Source: Candolleomyces eurysporus
Lineage: Eukaryota; Basidiomycota; Agaricomycetes; Agaricales; Psathyrellaceae
Direction of reading: 5' to 3'
Length of the DNA stretch: 64,000 bases
Assembly: GCA_027579435.1 (NCBI GenBank)
Contig: JANBPK010001059.1
Coordinates: 1 to 64,000, forward strand
The notes below the pieces were generated by a model. It saw only the letters and a list, made by a program, of their open reading frames with translations. It did not search any database and was not told where the DNA came from. The position numbers were made by a program, and so were the translations under genes. This document shows, piece after piece, positions 33,597 to 44,419 of the stretch; position 1 is the stretch's first letter; each line of letters begins with the position of its first letter.

Positions 33597-35566
33597 TTTT
33601 GTCATTGATTTCGCCTCTTAGAGCTCATCAACTGGTCTTGTGTTTGAACATTTATATCTTGTGCTTCTCTCTAGATCTTCTCTGCTCGTTTCGCGCAATT
33701 TTTTCTCGGCATCATTGATCATATATGGTTTCACCGCCTTATGCCCTTTCTTTGTGCTTTCCATAGCTAATAGCTACGTTCCTTCATGTACTCAAATACA
33801 CGTTTTGAACTTTGAACTTTAAACACGAACCCAAATGTCCTCGAAAATAAAGGAGAGACATTCTAGCATACATCTGAATCAAGTTTCTCCTAAGGTCCCA
33901 CCCCATAAAGCCAATTATTCGGCACACGATGTATAACTTGTCTGTCATCCTCTCCCGCCCCACAAAATGTTGGTGGTTACGACTGAGTATTCCCTTCAAC
34001 GCGACCTATTTCCAGATATATTCCGGACGTCAAAGGTTGAAATATAGCCCTACTTGCCCAACTCCCTCTTGGCTCCCGGGATCTTTCATGAGAAAGAGAT
34101 GTCGACGTATCAGCCAACTTTAGACCAACTGGTAGTGATTCGACGCCTAATCTAATCTACTAAGCACCGACCATGAGGCCATGAGTTCATTTCTAAGAAC
34201 GTTTCTCAGGCTGGTCATCGCAGCCCTATGATATAGAGTAGGGGTTTGCGAGGCAGACTGACGAACCCTGTTCAGGTTTCAGAAGTGCATCGTTTTACGA
34301 GAGCCTGAGAAATCGCCGAGTTACAAGGGTACACAGATGCGCACGCGCCGGCCATATGGGCTTATGCGTCCGGTTGTGGAGTCAACATTTCCTCTTAACC
34401 ACCACCATCCACTTTAAAGTTTGAACACTTGAGAGAGAAATCCCTCAAAATTTCTCTTTGGCCACCACTTGATATGTTCTTTACGGATTTATCACTGACA
34501 TTTTTGATTCAGTCTACTATATTAGCCTCGCCGAAAGGTGTTCCAGAATCCCTGAGGCCCCTTCAATTGTGATGCGCCTCCACGACCCAATCTGATGTAT
34601 CATCAACTCTACCGTCTCGAGCTACCTCAAACGTCCGGTACTCGTGAGACTATTTTTTGCTAACATCGGCGAGAAGACGATGGTGAGAGTGAACAGCCTA
34701 TCTCACCTGGGGTCGTCATTAGGGTAACCAGTCCCTTGTTCGGTTTCAACGATGGGCTCGAGTGTGGGATCCTTCAATGTCGCCGTATGGTTCGGTATCG
34801 AACTAGCGTCCTACTTTGTTCGTCGTACGCCTCCCAAGGGCCCCTACGTCATATCTAGTCTGTTTGCGTCCTACGGTACCGACGTCGTACTACCCATATA
34901 ACTCCTCGCAGGACTTTGAACATCTTATCTTATCTCCGATTGTGCGAGTGATTTGGAGCTGAGACCTTAACTGCATACAGGGCTAATACAAAGTTCACAC
35001 TCCTATGACTGGTCCACCGCTGCTGCACAAACACCGAATAGCAAGGAACGCGGGTAGAAGAAGCGACTTCGGGATCAGCAAGGGGTTTCATGTGAAGGAA
35101 CCAGTGAGGTTCCTGGTTCCAATTCTAATTCTCTGGGCGCTCTAATGTCACAAAATATGAAATATACCCGGAAGTGGTTCAGAATCGCCGCATAAGTCGC
35201 TCAACTATGGCGAACCGAGGACGAGTGCTGTCATCTCACTTCCTGTGCTGTACCGGGAGAATTCAGATTGTCGTATTCATTGATGGAAAGTTTTCATCAC
35301 GATTTATAGAACCCTTTCTCAAAGTGAGCCCGTCAAGGGAGATCTCAGGCAATCCCCATCTCTGGCGATTCGCCTATCAGGGCAGGGGTCCAGACCACGG
35401 TATATCCGCCAGAAGCTGGTTTGAGCACTGGGATCTGATTCGGGAGAACAGGGACCAATATAGAATTGCTTCCAGCGTCGACGCAACCACCAAATCGAGA
35501 TCGGTGACAAGTGACAATGAATAGTGGGGATTTAAGATACCAAGGCCGTAGGTGTCTTCGTCAAGA
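33597..35566. other. Two-kilobase intergenic region with a possible FunK1 scrap
   Basis: No gene is supported. At about 34545-34580 the sequence CAGAATCCCTGAGGCCCC nearly matches the RIPEAP-coding segment of the FunK1 pseudogene at 42.48 kb, so a tiny kinase fragment may remain. The 116-codon frame at 35174-35524 has no recognised domain. Confidence 0.4.
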
Positions 35567-36350
35567 ATGTTCACAGATACGTCTGATCAAAGCAGTGAGA
35601 CTGTGGCTCCCGTTGCAAATACTCTCCTTGGCATGAAGCTAAAAGGTAAGAGGGTTGCTCTTCTCGCTTAACACTGCACATGCTCAGAGAAAACAAGCTC
35701 TCAAAACAGCCTTGTTTTCGGTCAATGGTCTGGCACTGCTTCTGTTTATTAGTAGCAGCTTGTTGCTAGCCGTTGTCGGATTCCGACCACCAGGTCATGC
35801 GCCAGGGAGGAAGTACAGTGAGTAGTCGGAATCTCTGGCAGAGAGTGAATAGTCTCTGAAAATTCAATTAGCATACCTAGGCTCCGACTATCCACGGGAA
35901 TGGGACATACCTCCCCTCAAACGAGCGAAAATCACCATGGAGAACACCGTCCATTTTAATTCCAACACATCGCTCGGTGGACAGGAGTGGAAAAGCACAC
36001 TGCCGTCCGGAGGTGGCATGCTGTATCTGGGGGATCATCTTGAGCCCTACAGCGTTTCTCTGTTCCACGAGCTCCGATGTCTCGATGTTGTCAGGCAAGC
36101 TTTTCTGGAATCTAGGCAGAGTGACAGGGCGTTCAAAGTGAACATCCTAGTGTATCATTGCATGAACTATTTACGACAAATGGTCCTATGCCGGTCGGAC
36201 TTGAAGCTAGAGCATGCGAGGCATCTGAAAGGCGGTACCGTTGTTTCAGACATTACTCATCGCACCTGCAAGGATTGGACGGAGGTATATAAAGCTGCGG
36301 AAGAGAACCATAACCACTATCAACATGTAAAATCTGTAACTAAATATTGA
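35567..36350 (+). CDS. UstYa-like (DUF3328) membrane protein 1, 5' exon uncertain
   Basis: UstYa-family proteins are single-pass proteins that act in fungal peptide natural-product pathways such as ustiloxin and cyclochlorotine, where they carry out oxidation, cyclisation or chlorination. The exons from about 35698 encode a membrane segment (SVNGLALLLFISSSLLLAVV) and, after an intron 35819-35872, YLGSDYPREWDIPPL, then HELRCLDVVRQAF and HCMNYLRQMVLCRSDL. The second motif fits HCxxYLRQ. The first is HELRC where the family has HxxHC, so one of the paired histidines is missing. TCKDWTEVY follows near the end. The ATG at 35567 gives an exon whose phase does not match exon 2, so the true start is unresolved. 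It overlaps the convergent neighbour by about 31 bases. Confidence 0.75.
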
Positions 36351-37267
36351 CGGAATCGAATTGCTTCAAGAAAATCCCTGCAGGGGGTCAGCCTGTTTGA
36401 AACCTGAATAGCAGGAGGCGTACCATTCAGAGAGGCTCTGTCTTGCCAGAATTCGACTTGACAAGCTGCAGTCATCGGAGCGCAAGCAAACTCGAATGTT
36501 TTCCATGTCAAAGAAGGGCATTGAAACTCGACGGATGACCAGACGGTGAGAAGTGGAAAGACAAATTGAGCGAAGTGGGAGCGACGTTTTGGGGCCTTCG
36601 ACCATGTCCGGGGATCATGGATAGAGATTTCTTCGTCAAAGTCGAGTGCCCATATATCTAAGATGTTGGTACCGTTCATGTGAATGGCAGGGTCCAGATC
36701 CATCGTCTTGGTCGGGAGGACTGCATTCAACACGCAGCGCTCCATTCCCCAGTCGAGGGACTTGAACTGGATGACAGTCGAGAGCTGTCTATCAAATCAG
36801 TAGAATCATCGAGCTGTGAGTCAACCAGCTAACCTCAGAATTAACAATGAAATGTCTGTCGTCGGGGAAAGCTACCCCTTCCGTCGTCGTTTGCTGGCGT
36901 GAGGTATCTTCGAACATGGCTCTGCTACGATCCTGGTTTTTAATCTGCAGCATTACCTGAGATAAGGAATATATAGGTGGGAAGGCCGTCGTGCTTGCGT
37001 TGGAAGAGTACACGGATTCAAGATTTGGATATGGATTTGGTCTTGCGAGCATTGCGAGTTTCGTATCCAAAGGATTGGCTCGAGTCAAATACATCGAGAA
37101 CGATAGCAATGTTGATAGTATGGTTGTTATCAATGCCGATGTAGTCAGCCATTTGTCGACTAAAATGTATACTCTCAATCCCGCTCAGAAAAGAGACAAT
37201 AAGGCGACGAACCTAGGGACGGCCTGTAATTATGCGGCGAAGATTGTAGGGGTGCGTAGTATGACAT
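36320..37267 (-). CDS. Type II membrane protein of unknown family, within the UstYa-like group
   Basis: Exon 1 is 37267-37213 (MSYYAPLQSSPHNYRPSL). A 51-base intron leads to the exon coding DKWLTTSALITTILSTLLSF, a single membrane anchor, followed by NPLDTKLAMLARPNPYPNLE, then a second intron (ending ACAG near 36795) and the extracytoplasmic part with TVIQFKSLDWGMERCVLN, ILDIWALDFDEEISIHDPRT and FEFACAPMTAACQVEFWQD. About 265 residues. The fold looks beta-rich with paired cysteines. I believe this architecture recurs in agaricomycete genomes, but I cannot attach a named domain. The convergent overlap with one UstYa-like gene and about 500 bases of spacing to the other suggest co-location rather than chance, but a joint role is inference. 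Confidence 0.65.
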
Positions 37268-37764
37268 GGCAGTTCTACGGGTTCATCCGCTTGCCAGAGA
37301 TCAAACGCGTTCGAATTTAAATCTATCCGAAGAACTGGTGCGTGCGAACAGAACTCAGATGGATCAGACAATGTGATATCGAAACGTACATCCTCAGCTT
37401 CAGCCTTCCTTATCTAGTGACCCAAGCAGCAGGTTTCTGAGCCCCCCATCAGCATAATCCGTTGCGAAATGACTTTTATGTCGAGTACCATTTTGCGAGC
37501 CCCTAATGATGAGCGCTGGCCCGTGTTCACAAGGCCGGACGTTGTTGCCTTGCGACTCAAACAGGCGCCCAAGCTTCGTTTTGTCTGCAAGCTTGCCAGT
37601 GCCGTTTGATCGGAGATATCTATGCCAGCTTGCATCATCAAATCAGCGCCAGATTTCCCATGGCTTGAGCTTCTTCCTGACTTTTAGATAAAACCTGGGG
37701 TCTAGGCAAGTTCTCCACTTTGCACATTGGTGGAAACGTTTGCTGGTACTCTCAATACCCAGAT
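37268..37764. other. Divergent promoter region between type II protein and UstYa-like 2
   Basis: About 500 bases between divergent starts. No gene is seen; it probably contains both promoters. Confidence 0.5.
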
Positions 37765-38432
37765 ATGACACAGGAACATCCCCCTAGATGGGCGGCTGGT
37801 CTTCTCGCAGTGACAAGCGTTATAAACCTAGTCATAGTTTTACTTCTGGTCAGAAGTGACTCCGGTAGACCACTGACGGTCTCGGACTCCCATTGTACGT
37901 GCCTATGCTTTGAGTACGAGGGACTCCGAGCTCTAACGAAAGCCTAGCCTACCAAGGCCATGACTTCCCCGACCTCTTACCGCTGCCTGAGCCAATAGGC
38001 AACGTGCTAATGACGGTGGAAGAAAGCGACCGTTATCCGCTTTTAGGGGGAGCGGCTGACTCATTCTGGGACAGTCTGACGACGTTTTCGGGAGGGTTTG
38101 TGCGCCTCGGACCCAACGATCGCTTCCTCATCGCCTCCATGCTCCACCAAATCCACTGCTTGCGAACTTTCAACTTGGCTTTCGATCGAAAACCTAATGA
38201 TGAACACAAGATATTTACAACCGACAGTCATAATACCCATTGCCTCAACTATTTACGCCAAGTTGCACTTTGCGCCTCGGATCTCACGTTGGAGAAAGGC
38301 GATTTCATGTCTCGAAACTTGTCGCTGCAAAGGGTTGGCGCGACTCACGTTTGTCGAGACTGGTCCAAGGTCTATTCCTTCCTCAATCGAAAACACGAAC
38401 AATGGACCAACAGGACGCAGAGAGTCTCGTAG
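37765..38432 (+). CDS. UstYa-like (DUF3328) membrane protein 2, canonical motifs
   Basis: Two exons from ATG 37765 (MTQEHPPRWAAGLLAVTS), with an intron of 53 bases starting GTACGT at 37895, to the stop at 38432; about 200 residues. The N-terminus has one membrane segment (LLAVTSVINLVIVLLLV). The body carries both family motifs: HQIHCLRTFN (HxxHC) and HCLNYLRQVALCASDL (HCxxYLRQ). VCRDWSKVYSFL follows near the C-terminus. In characterised members these histidines are thought to bind copper for oxidative steps in the secretory pathway. It lies 1.4 kb from the other UstYa-like gene and is likely functional. The substrate is unknown. Confidence 0.88.
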
Positions 38433-39209
38433 TGTATCCTCAATAGTGTTTGTAAAGTTGTGGACTTGCCCAGCTTGTGTGATATCTATAGCCTATCTCC
38501 CCCTTTCCCTACCGCGCCGAAATCCTAACCTATGCTAGTCGCACCTAGTTCTTTAATCTATCGAGCGCGATCAGACGGAGATTCCCTGGTAAAGCGCAGC
38601 AACACACTAAGTAATGCCATCTCCGACGGAAACGGTTCTGTACCGCCCGTTTCCCCCTATCCTCGCCACTACTTCCTCGAGAATTACTTTGGAAGATCTT
38701 GTCTTTTCTTTCAGCCCAGAAGCACGATAATGCGGGTGATTGTGCTACTTTCCATTTTCTACCTGGTTCTCGATGTAGAAGTTTCAAATTGCATCTTCTT
38801 ATTGAAACCTTGTTATTACTATGATATGATATATCATATGGATTAACATCTCGGTATCAGGAGCGACTGTTAATCAGCGCTTCTCCCATGAGTTCTGGTG
38901 ATAGCCATCGTTCTCGTTACCTTCTCCAGATGTCCCAAAAGTATGCTCCAATACTCTGACAGTGTCCACGGAGTAGAATCAGACAGGTGAAGGAGGTCGT
39001 CCGATAGAAAGGCATCTTCGTCGAAGACAAGTAAAATACCTTCACATGGGACACGAGAAGGAGGTCTTGCCTTCGGAGCTTTAGGACTCAGCGTCTTCGA
39101 TCAAGCTGTAGGTGTATTTAAGTCAAGCCCCCTTATTGCTTGAATCTGCATCTCAACCAACAGTTTATCCTTTGCGCTCACCCGAAAGTGGAAATCTTCT
39201 ATTGAGAGC
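38433..39209. other. Intergenic between UstYa-like 2 and small secreted protein
   Basis: No gene is seen. A short AT palindrome ATGATATATCAT lies at 38825-38836. Confidence 0.5.
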
Positions 39210-39485
39210 ATGATCATGAACCTCTCTACTACAAGGCATCTTTCCAAACTTCTTGTGCTTGTGCTGGCGATGTCGGCCGCGTGTGGGGTGCAAGCAGCCC
39301 CGACTGGCACTAGCCCCCATGGTGAGTACTATTGTCATTCCACCATAGGTGACCCATCGCGACGTCTCACCCACCACTGTCTCATGGAAGAGAAACGTCA
39401 GTCTTGTGCGGATAAGAACCTGAACAATGATCCGAATTACAAGGGCGCAGTGATTTGTATCTGGCTTAGGGAGGATTTAGATTGA
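39210..39485 (+). CDS. Small secreted cysteine-containing protein
   Basis: A 91-codon single-exon frame from ATG 39210 to TGA 39485. The first 30 residues form a convincing signal peptide with a hydrophobic core (LLVLVLAMSAACGVQA) and an A-x-A cleavage site before APTG. The mature part of about 60 residues has four cysteines (in YYCHS, HHCLM, QSCAD, VICIW), enough for two disulphides. There is one dibasic-like KR (EEKRQSC) but no repeated core, so it does not look like a multi-core peptide precursor. I recognise no family. Candidates are a generic small secreted effector-like protein or a single-core precursor. Confidence 0.55.
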   Translation: MIMNLSTTRHLSKLLVLVLAMSAACGVQAAPTGTSPHGEYYCHSTIGDPSRRLTHHCLMEEKRQSCADKNLNNDPNYKGAVICIWLREDLD

Positions 39486-41239
39486 TAGTTTGTGGGTGTA
39501 CTGTTGGAGTGACGCAGCTGTATGGCGGTCAAATGTAACTTCCATTAGACACTACTTTTCTTGTCCCGCATTCTCTGTAGTCGTGTCTAGTTGGGGTTTC
39601 GTCGAAAGTTGCTGTTTCATGTAGTCATCTTGCATCTGAACTCACTCGTAAAGGAAAGAGCAGTGAGGGGATCAAACTTTTACTAGTTTGGTTCGAAATT
39701 TATAGCTGGAACAGGCTTCTAGAACCACCGTCCAAGATCGCACCTGTGGGCCACGAAATCGGAGATGGTGGTGGCAAGAGTGAATTTGGATAGCAAGCAG
39801 GCGATAGTCAATGTTCTATGATGAAAAAAATAGCTACGAGGCGGGTGGTAAATGCAAGAGGTGTTTCCAGGAGCCGGAAACGCGCATGTTTGGGTTGCTG
39901 GAGAGGGATGTACATCGTCGAAGGTTTCCATTGATATGGTCATTCAATCGATCAGTTTTTCAGTATGCTTCTAGACAGATGGCAAGATGCGGCGTGCGTC
40001 TGATCTCATCTTCGTCCAACATCTTCACCTTCCCAACAATAACTTCAGATGCAAACGGTCTAAGTACGACTGTCCTGAACGTCACTATATGACACCTCTA
40101 GTTCCACTATAAAAGCGAGCCCCAAGAGAGAAGGAGCAGGACCAACAAACGCAACTTTATACCACAAAGGTTCATCCCTATACCTCACCCTCCCTCCCCA
40201 GCGTCCGCTAGGGCAAACACGCTGATTCTGCCTTAGGCAACACCTGTCGTACTTTTCATTCAGCTCGACGGTGATGGCTTCTGAAGGTGGGATAGCAGAA
40301 TGGGGCAGAATGGGGGTGATGTACTTGATTATCACAACTTGGAGCATTCTTCCGTTATTGATCCTTTCTTCTTCGAGGGAGCAATCAGTTATGGGGCGTG
40401 AGTACGTAGCTCGCGGACATGGCCACTGGCTCATGCAAGTATATCAGAGCCCGAGTGTTTTAGCGTTCCTAAGTGAGCCGTATTAGCGCTTCTCTTTCTT
40501 TCGTAGAGCGGGAAGAAGCCAACATAATCGCCCTCGAACGGAGGCCGTCGATGTTGTGTTTGAGGGGCAGGAGTGCGATCACAAAATGTTTTGAAGGCCG
40601 ATGTCAGGTCAAGGGTCTAACCTAATCTCAGTGCTCTGATCGGGCTGAAGACCTCGTTCAATGTGTCGACTACAAGTTGTTCTCGTCCCTCCAAGAACGT
40701 CCCTTGGTATAGTCACTGCAGCTCCGGAGATCTAGTGGTAGAAGAGGTAATTGCGAGGCCGACTAGGAAATCTCCAGGCCCTGTTTGAATCTTACCACTC
40801 CCGTTCGGAACCGGTTCGTTGTTTTTCGCTTGTTCCTCATGATCAGGCTTTCTTGGAAGTTTTGTACGAGTAGGAGGGAAACTAGTGCACTACTTCGCCT
40901 CTTCTCGAATACCCAACGACTCACGACAACGGCCTCACTAGATCTCTTCTTACCCTGTGTGTAATGGGTGTAATCTATGTCTCTCTGCTTGTTCTTATAG
41001 TCAAGTATCCTTGTCCCAATGTAATTCATAAACTGAATAAACATGATTTTGTGATCACGATCAGCTTTGATAAGTGAATTATGAATGCCTTTAAAAGGTC
41101 ACATCCATCCTTATTCACACTTATTTAAGTCACAGCTACTTGCACAAGTAAATGACCTAGCAGGTGTGAGTAGTTGTGACTTGTTCCTTGTTTTACGCAT
41201 TGCCGCTTACTAACTTACACAAGTCGCCATAAGTACCGG
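39486..41239. other. Gene-poor region; one hairpin
   Basis: No gene is supported. The 93-codon minus frame at 41044-40763 has no recognised domain. Near 41127-41182 two imperfect inverted arms (AAGTCACAGCTACTTGCAC and, on the opposite strand, AAGTCACAACTACTCACAC) form a hairpin with a spacer of about 18 bases. Confidence 0.45.
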
Positions 41240-41491
41240 AATAAGTCTCTGCAGATTTCCTGATGGGCTGGTTAATACTGATGAACTCTTTGCTGCTGCG
41301 TTGAAGGATCTTGGTAACCTGCACCGAGAATTTGGAGTAAACGACTGCACCTACGCGATCTGCGTCCACCTCCACCTCGCTCAGTACAAATTCTGACCCC
41401 CAACTTCTCCTCGAAGGCAGAGGTGTGGAAGCCTGCCGACGAATCATCAAAGGAGTCGAAGAGGAGGTGTCCGCCCAACCGGCAGCTTAGC
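41240..41491 (+). pseudogene. FunK1 C-terminal tail remnant
   Basis: The end of this segment encodes DESSKESKRRCPPNRQL in one frame, closely matching the tail of the FunK1 pseudogene at 43.7 kb (DDESPEESKRRCPSSQ). Just before it a Thr/Ser-rich stretch (TRSASTSTSLSTNSDP) resembles the disordered region before that tail. The kinase domain itself is absent. It is probably a leftover from a deletion, or from the same duplication as the 42-43.7 kb locus. Confidence 0.55.
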
Positions 41492-42259
41492 GGAATCCTG
41501 AGGTTGTTATAGCATTTCTATCGTAGGAGCAGCGGCAGTTGAAGCTGAAGTAGGAATGGCGCTTGAAGCGTTCAAATAAAGGCAATTTTTTGTCACCATT
41601 GGATGAGCTCCTGATCCGTTGCTTGGAGGATGGGTGGTTGGGGTTTTGACAGGAGTGGTTGCGGTTATTTTGGCCGAGGGGAGTGCGGCACGGACAGCCG
41701 GATCTGCCATGGCTTTATTTACCATCGAGCTTGGACTCGTCCTCATCCGTGGGCCCGATGAGAGCTTATAAAGCCGAAAGCTCTTCTCCTGTTAACTGAG
41801 ATGGCTATTACCCAGCATTGCAGGCGACAGAGGAAATTGAGCCTTAAACACCACAGCCTAAAACACCACAGCCAAGATTTCAGTCGAACATTTAAGGCAC
41901 AATCCTGCTACAACTGTCAGATGCCCAGAGTTATTGAGGGAGAACTTAGAATGCATTTCTGCCTCTGGAAAACGTCCGAGTCAAATTCGCCTGTCAGTTA
42001 TAGAGGAATTATGAAGTCTAAGGTCGAATACAAGGTTCACGAACGCGGGAGGTGCCACACGAGCCGAACCTGCCGTCCAAATTCAGCAGCCTCGGGCATT
42101 TCGAGAACGCGGTCACTTGGCCCATGCGCATATTTTCTGACTCCACTTTTGGTTGTGAGGTCAACACCTTTTCTCTGGACGACCATCGACGTTGGCACAT
42201 TAGAGCAGAACGCAACTACCCCAATTCATGCTCTTCTTTTTTATCAACTGATATGCACT

Positions 42260-43698
42260 TCACAAATCCATCAGTGTTCGATTCGGTCACTTTTATCCGC
42301 GTCACCCAAGAAAATCGCGACCAGCTGCGCAAAATCGTCTGCCAAGATCTGGGGAATACCGAATCAGAGGCGAGCAGCTCTTGGTTGGAGTCCCTCTACC
42401 AAGATCTATCTACTCCTGCCGCGACTAAGAGGTATTTGGACGGGGATAACGAGTATCGTAACGGGAGGTGGACCAGAATTCCTGAGGCCCCTCCATCTGT
42501 GGCCGACCTAATCCGACGTACAAATGACCGAATTCGCAAAGCTGTTGCCTTCCCTGACGGAGCCGTCGGTCCCTCATCAGTCTTTTCCCTTTACAGTAAC
42601 GTCTTCATTAAGCAACCCAATCGCTGCTTCGTACGCTCCATGATAATCACCGAATGCCAATTCCACTTTGGCAGCAGCGGCGCATAGTACTCACCTCTGT
42701 TCGACATCCACGAGAAACCGGAAGTTTCCATTCGTCTCATCCTCGGGCTGGCGACTAACAACGAACGCATTTTCGGCCTCGATAATAGCGTCCAATGGGA
42801 TGTGGCACCGAATGAGACGAAGACCGGCGGCTCGTTTGGAACTATTGGGCGAGGCAACAAAATCGACATCTACAACTTGTCCATTGACGAAGGCCCTATC
42901 GCACGTAGCAGTCTCCTGGGTAGTGGCACTACTTGCTGGGTTTCCAAGAATGATCAAGGGGAGAGGTTCATCGTCAAGGATTACTGGGTAGCTGGCGTTC
43001 GAACTACTCGAGGAGGCGAAGGGTCTGCGCGGTGTTTGCCAAATTGTTTCTTAGGACGTTAATCGCGCTTGTACTCGAGATTTCCGTGGCGATACATCGA
43101 TCTTTGATCAAGGTGTTTTCCAGAACCGGACAAGCGTTCGGATTGTGCTAAGGGCCTACAGACCATGGATTGACAACTTACTTCAGTCGGACAATTCCTC
43201 GGTGCACTTGGCGATGCAATTGCAGGTGAGTTGAACCATTGAGCTTTCAATAGGTTATTACATTCTAACTTTGATGAAGCGCACAAAGCGTTGGTCTCTA
43301 GTAGTATCATTCACCGGGATGCTTCACCCGACAATGTCCTTCTCGGAGAAGATAGAGCGGAAGAGAGTGATAGAGGCATATAATTGACCTCGACCACTCT
43401 GTCAGAACGAGCGGACTGTCCCCCGAGGTCCTCGCCGATTTCAAAACGGGACATCTTCCTTTGCCTAACGATTTTGGCCTTTCCGAGTAACGCTTCAATC
43501 CACAGGGCACGCGCCTATTCCAGCCTCTGATGGCGTTCAACGGTCGACACCGCTTCCACGTCGTCCTCAATTTCCCCCAACTCACCGTCGCCGGCTGATC
43601 AACCAGCTACATGGCTGAAGCGCCGCTCTGGTGAGGCGGAACTTGATGATGAATCGCCTGAAGAGTCGAAAAGGAGGTGCCCGTCTAGTCAACGCTAA
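42260..43698 (+). pseudogene. FunK1-type kinase pseudogene with internal deletion
   Basis: Reads in pieces: ESLYQDLSTPAATKRYLDG and EYRNGRWTRIPEAPPSVADL (N-terminal domain), FIKQPNRCFVRSMIITE, then FHFGSSGA and a TAG stop at 42686, YSPLFDIHEKPEVSIRLILG, GTTCWVSKNDQGERFIVKD, a frame change before QFLGALGDAIAG, catalytic IIHRDASPDNVLLGEDRAEE, a frame change at 43380, IDLDHSVRTSGL and GTRLFQP. Directly after that it jumps to a Ser-rich tail ending SPEESKRRCPSSQR at 43698. The whole C-lobe (the HDHLDDLESF region and onward, about 200 residues) is deleted. Several stops and frameshifts make this a clear pseudogene. HRD and the DFG-equivalent Asp were present in the ancestor. Confidence 0.85.
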
Positions 43699-44419
43699 GT
43701 CCGGGGAATCCTGAACTCGGTATATAAGGTTTGTCGTACCTTAACGTTTGAATGATCGACTCATTTGTTTCAACCATGCTCTCTAGTTATATACTTCCTT
43801 TGATATCTATACGAACTCTACTACCACCTATCTCCACGTCGTGTTCAATCTATTGTAAATTATTGTATTTTTGTTATTATGGACTATTTCAATGTGCCAT
43901 TTTTTCGTCGCTGCTGTAACATGGTACATGCAAACATTCCAACATTTTTCTCCAACTTAGGATTGGACCTGATCGAGAGGCCAATTGACCAAGACGCATG
44001 AAGAGCACCTTCTTCACAGGCTACATCAACTTGTGAGTCAAAAATCGGTTCTCGATTATTTATCTAGATATTCTCCCTCAAATCCATTCAGCCAAAAAGT
44101 GTTTCGTGGACTCGGGTCAGTGTACAACCATTGTCCAAATCCCACTTGGTTTTGGTTCTTAAGGTGAGATTTTCGTGTAGGCAAATTTTACGTCCCTAAA
44201 CTCATGTAGCCTCACCGCTAACCATCTCGTTCTGTGGGACTTCCCGTTACTTGAATTTTAGTTGTTCGTAAACATGATCATTGATAGTGGACAATTCAAG
44301 GGAGATGTAATTCAATGACAAGCAATAACGTGGCGACACATATGGCGAGAGTAAATATATATAGACGATACACAAAGTTGCATGGGCCAACGAATACGGG
44401 TTAGCACCCCGAACGGAGC
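43699..44419. other. Intergenic
   Basis: AT-rich, no gene seen. It holds the 3' sides of two convergent FunK1 loci. Confidence 0.5.

Noticed and set aside
35567..39485. Ustiloxin-type multi-core peptide precursor near the UstYa-like genes
   Set aside because: No open frame with a signal peptide and repeated cores separated by KR sites is present in the window.
40700..40810. tRNA-like words (TAGTGGTA and TTTGAATC)
   Set aside because: No acceptor or T stem can be formed and spacing is wrong for a tRNA.
41801..42511. 236-codon plus-strand open frame
   Set aside because: It overlaps the FunK1 pseudogene in a different frame, starts in a short CACCACAGCC repeat and has no domain.
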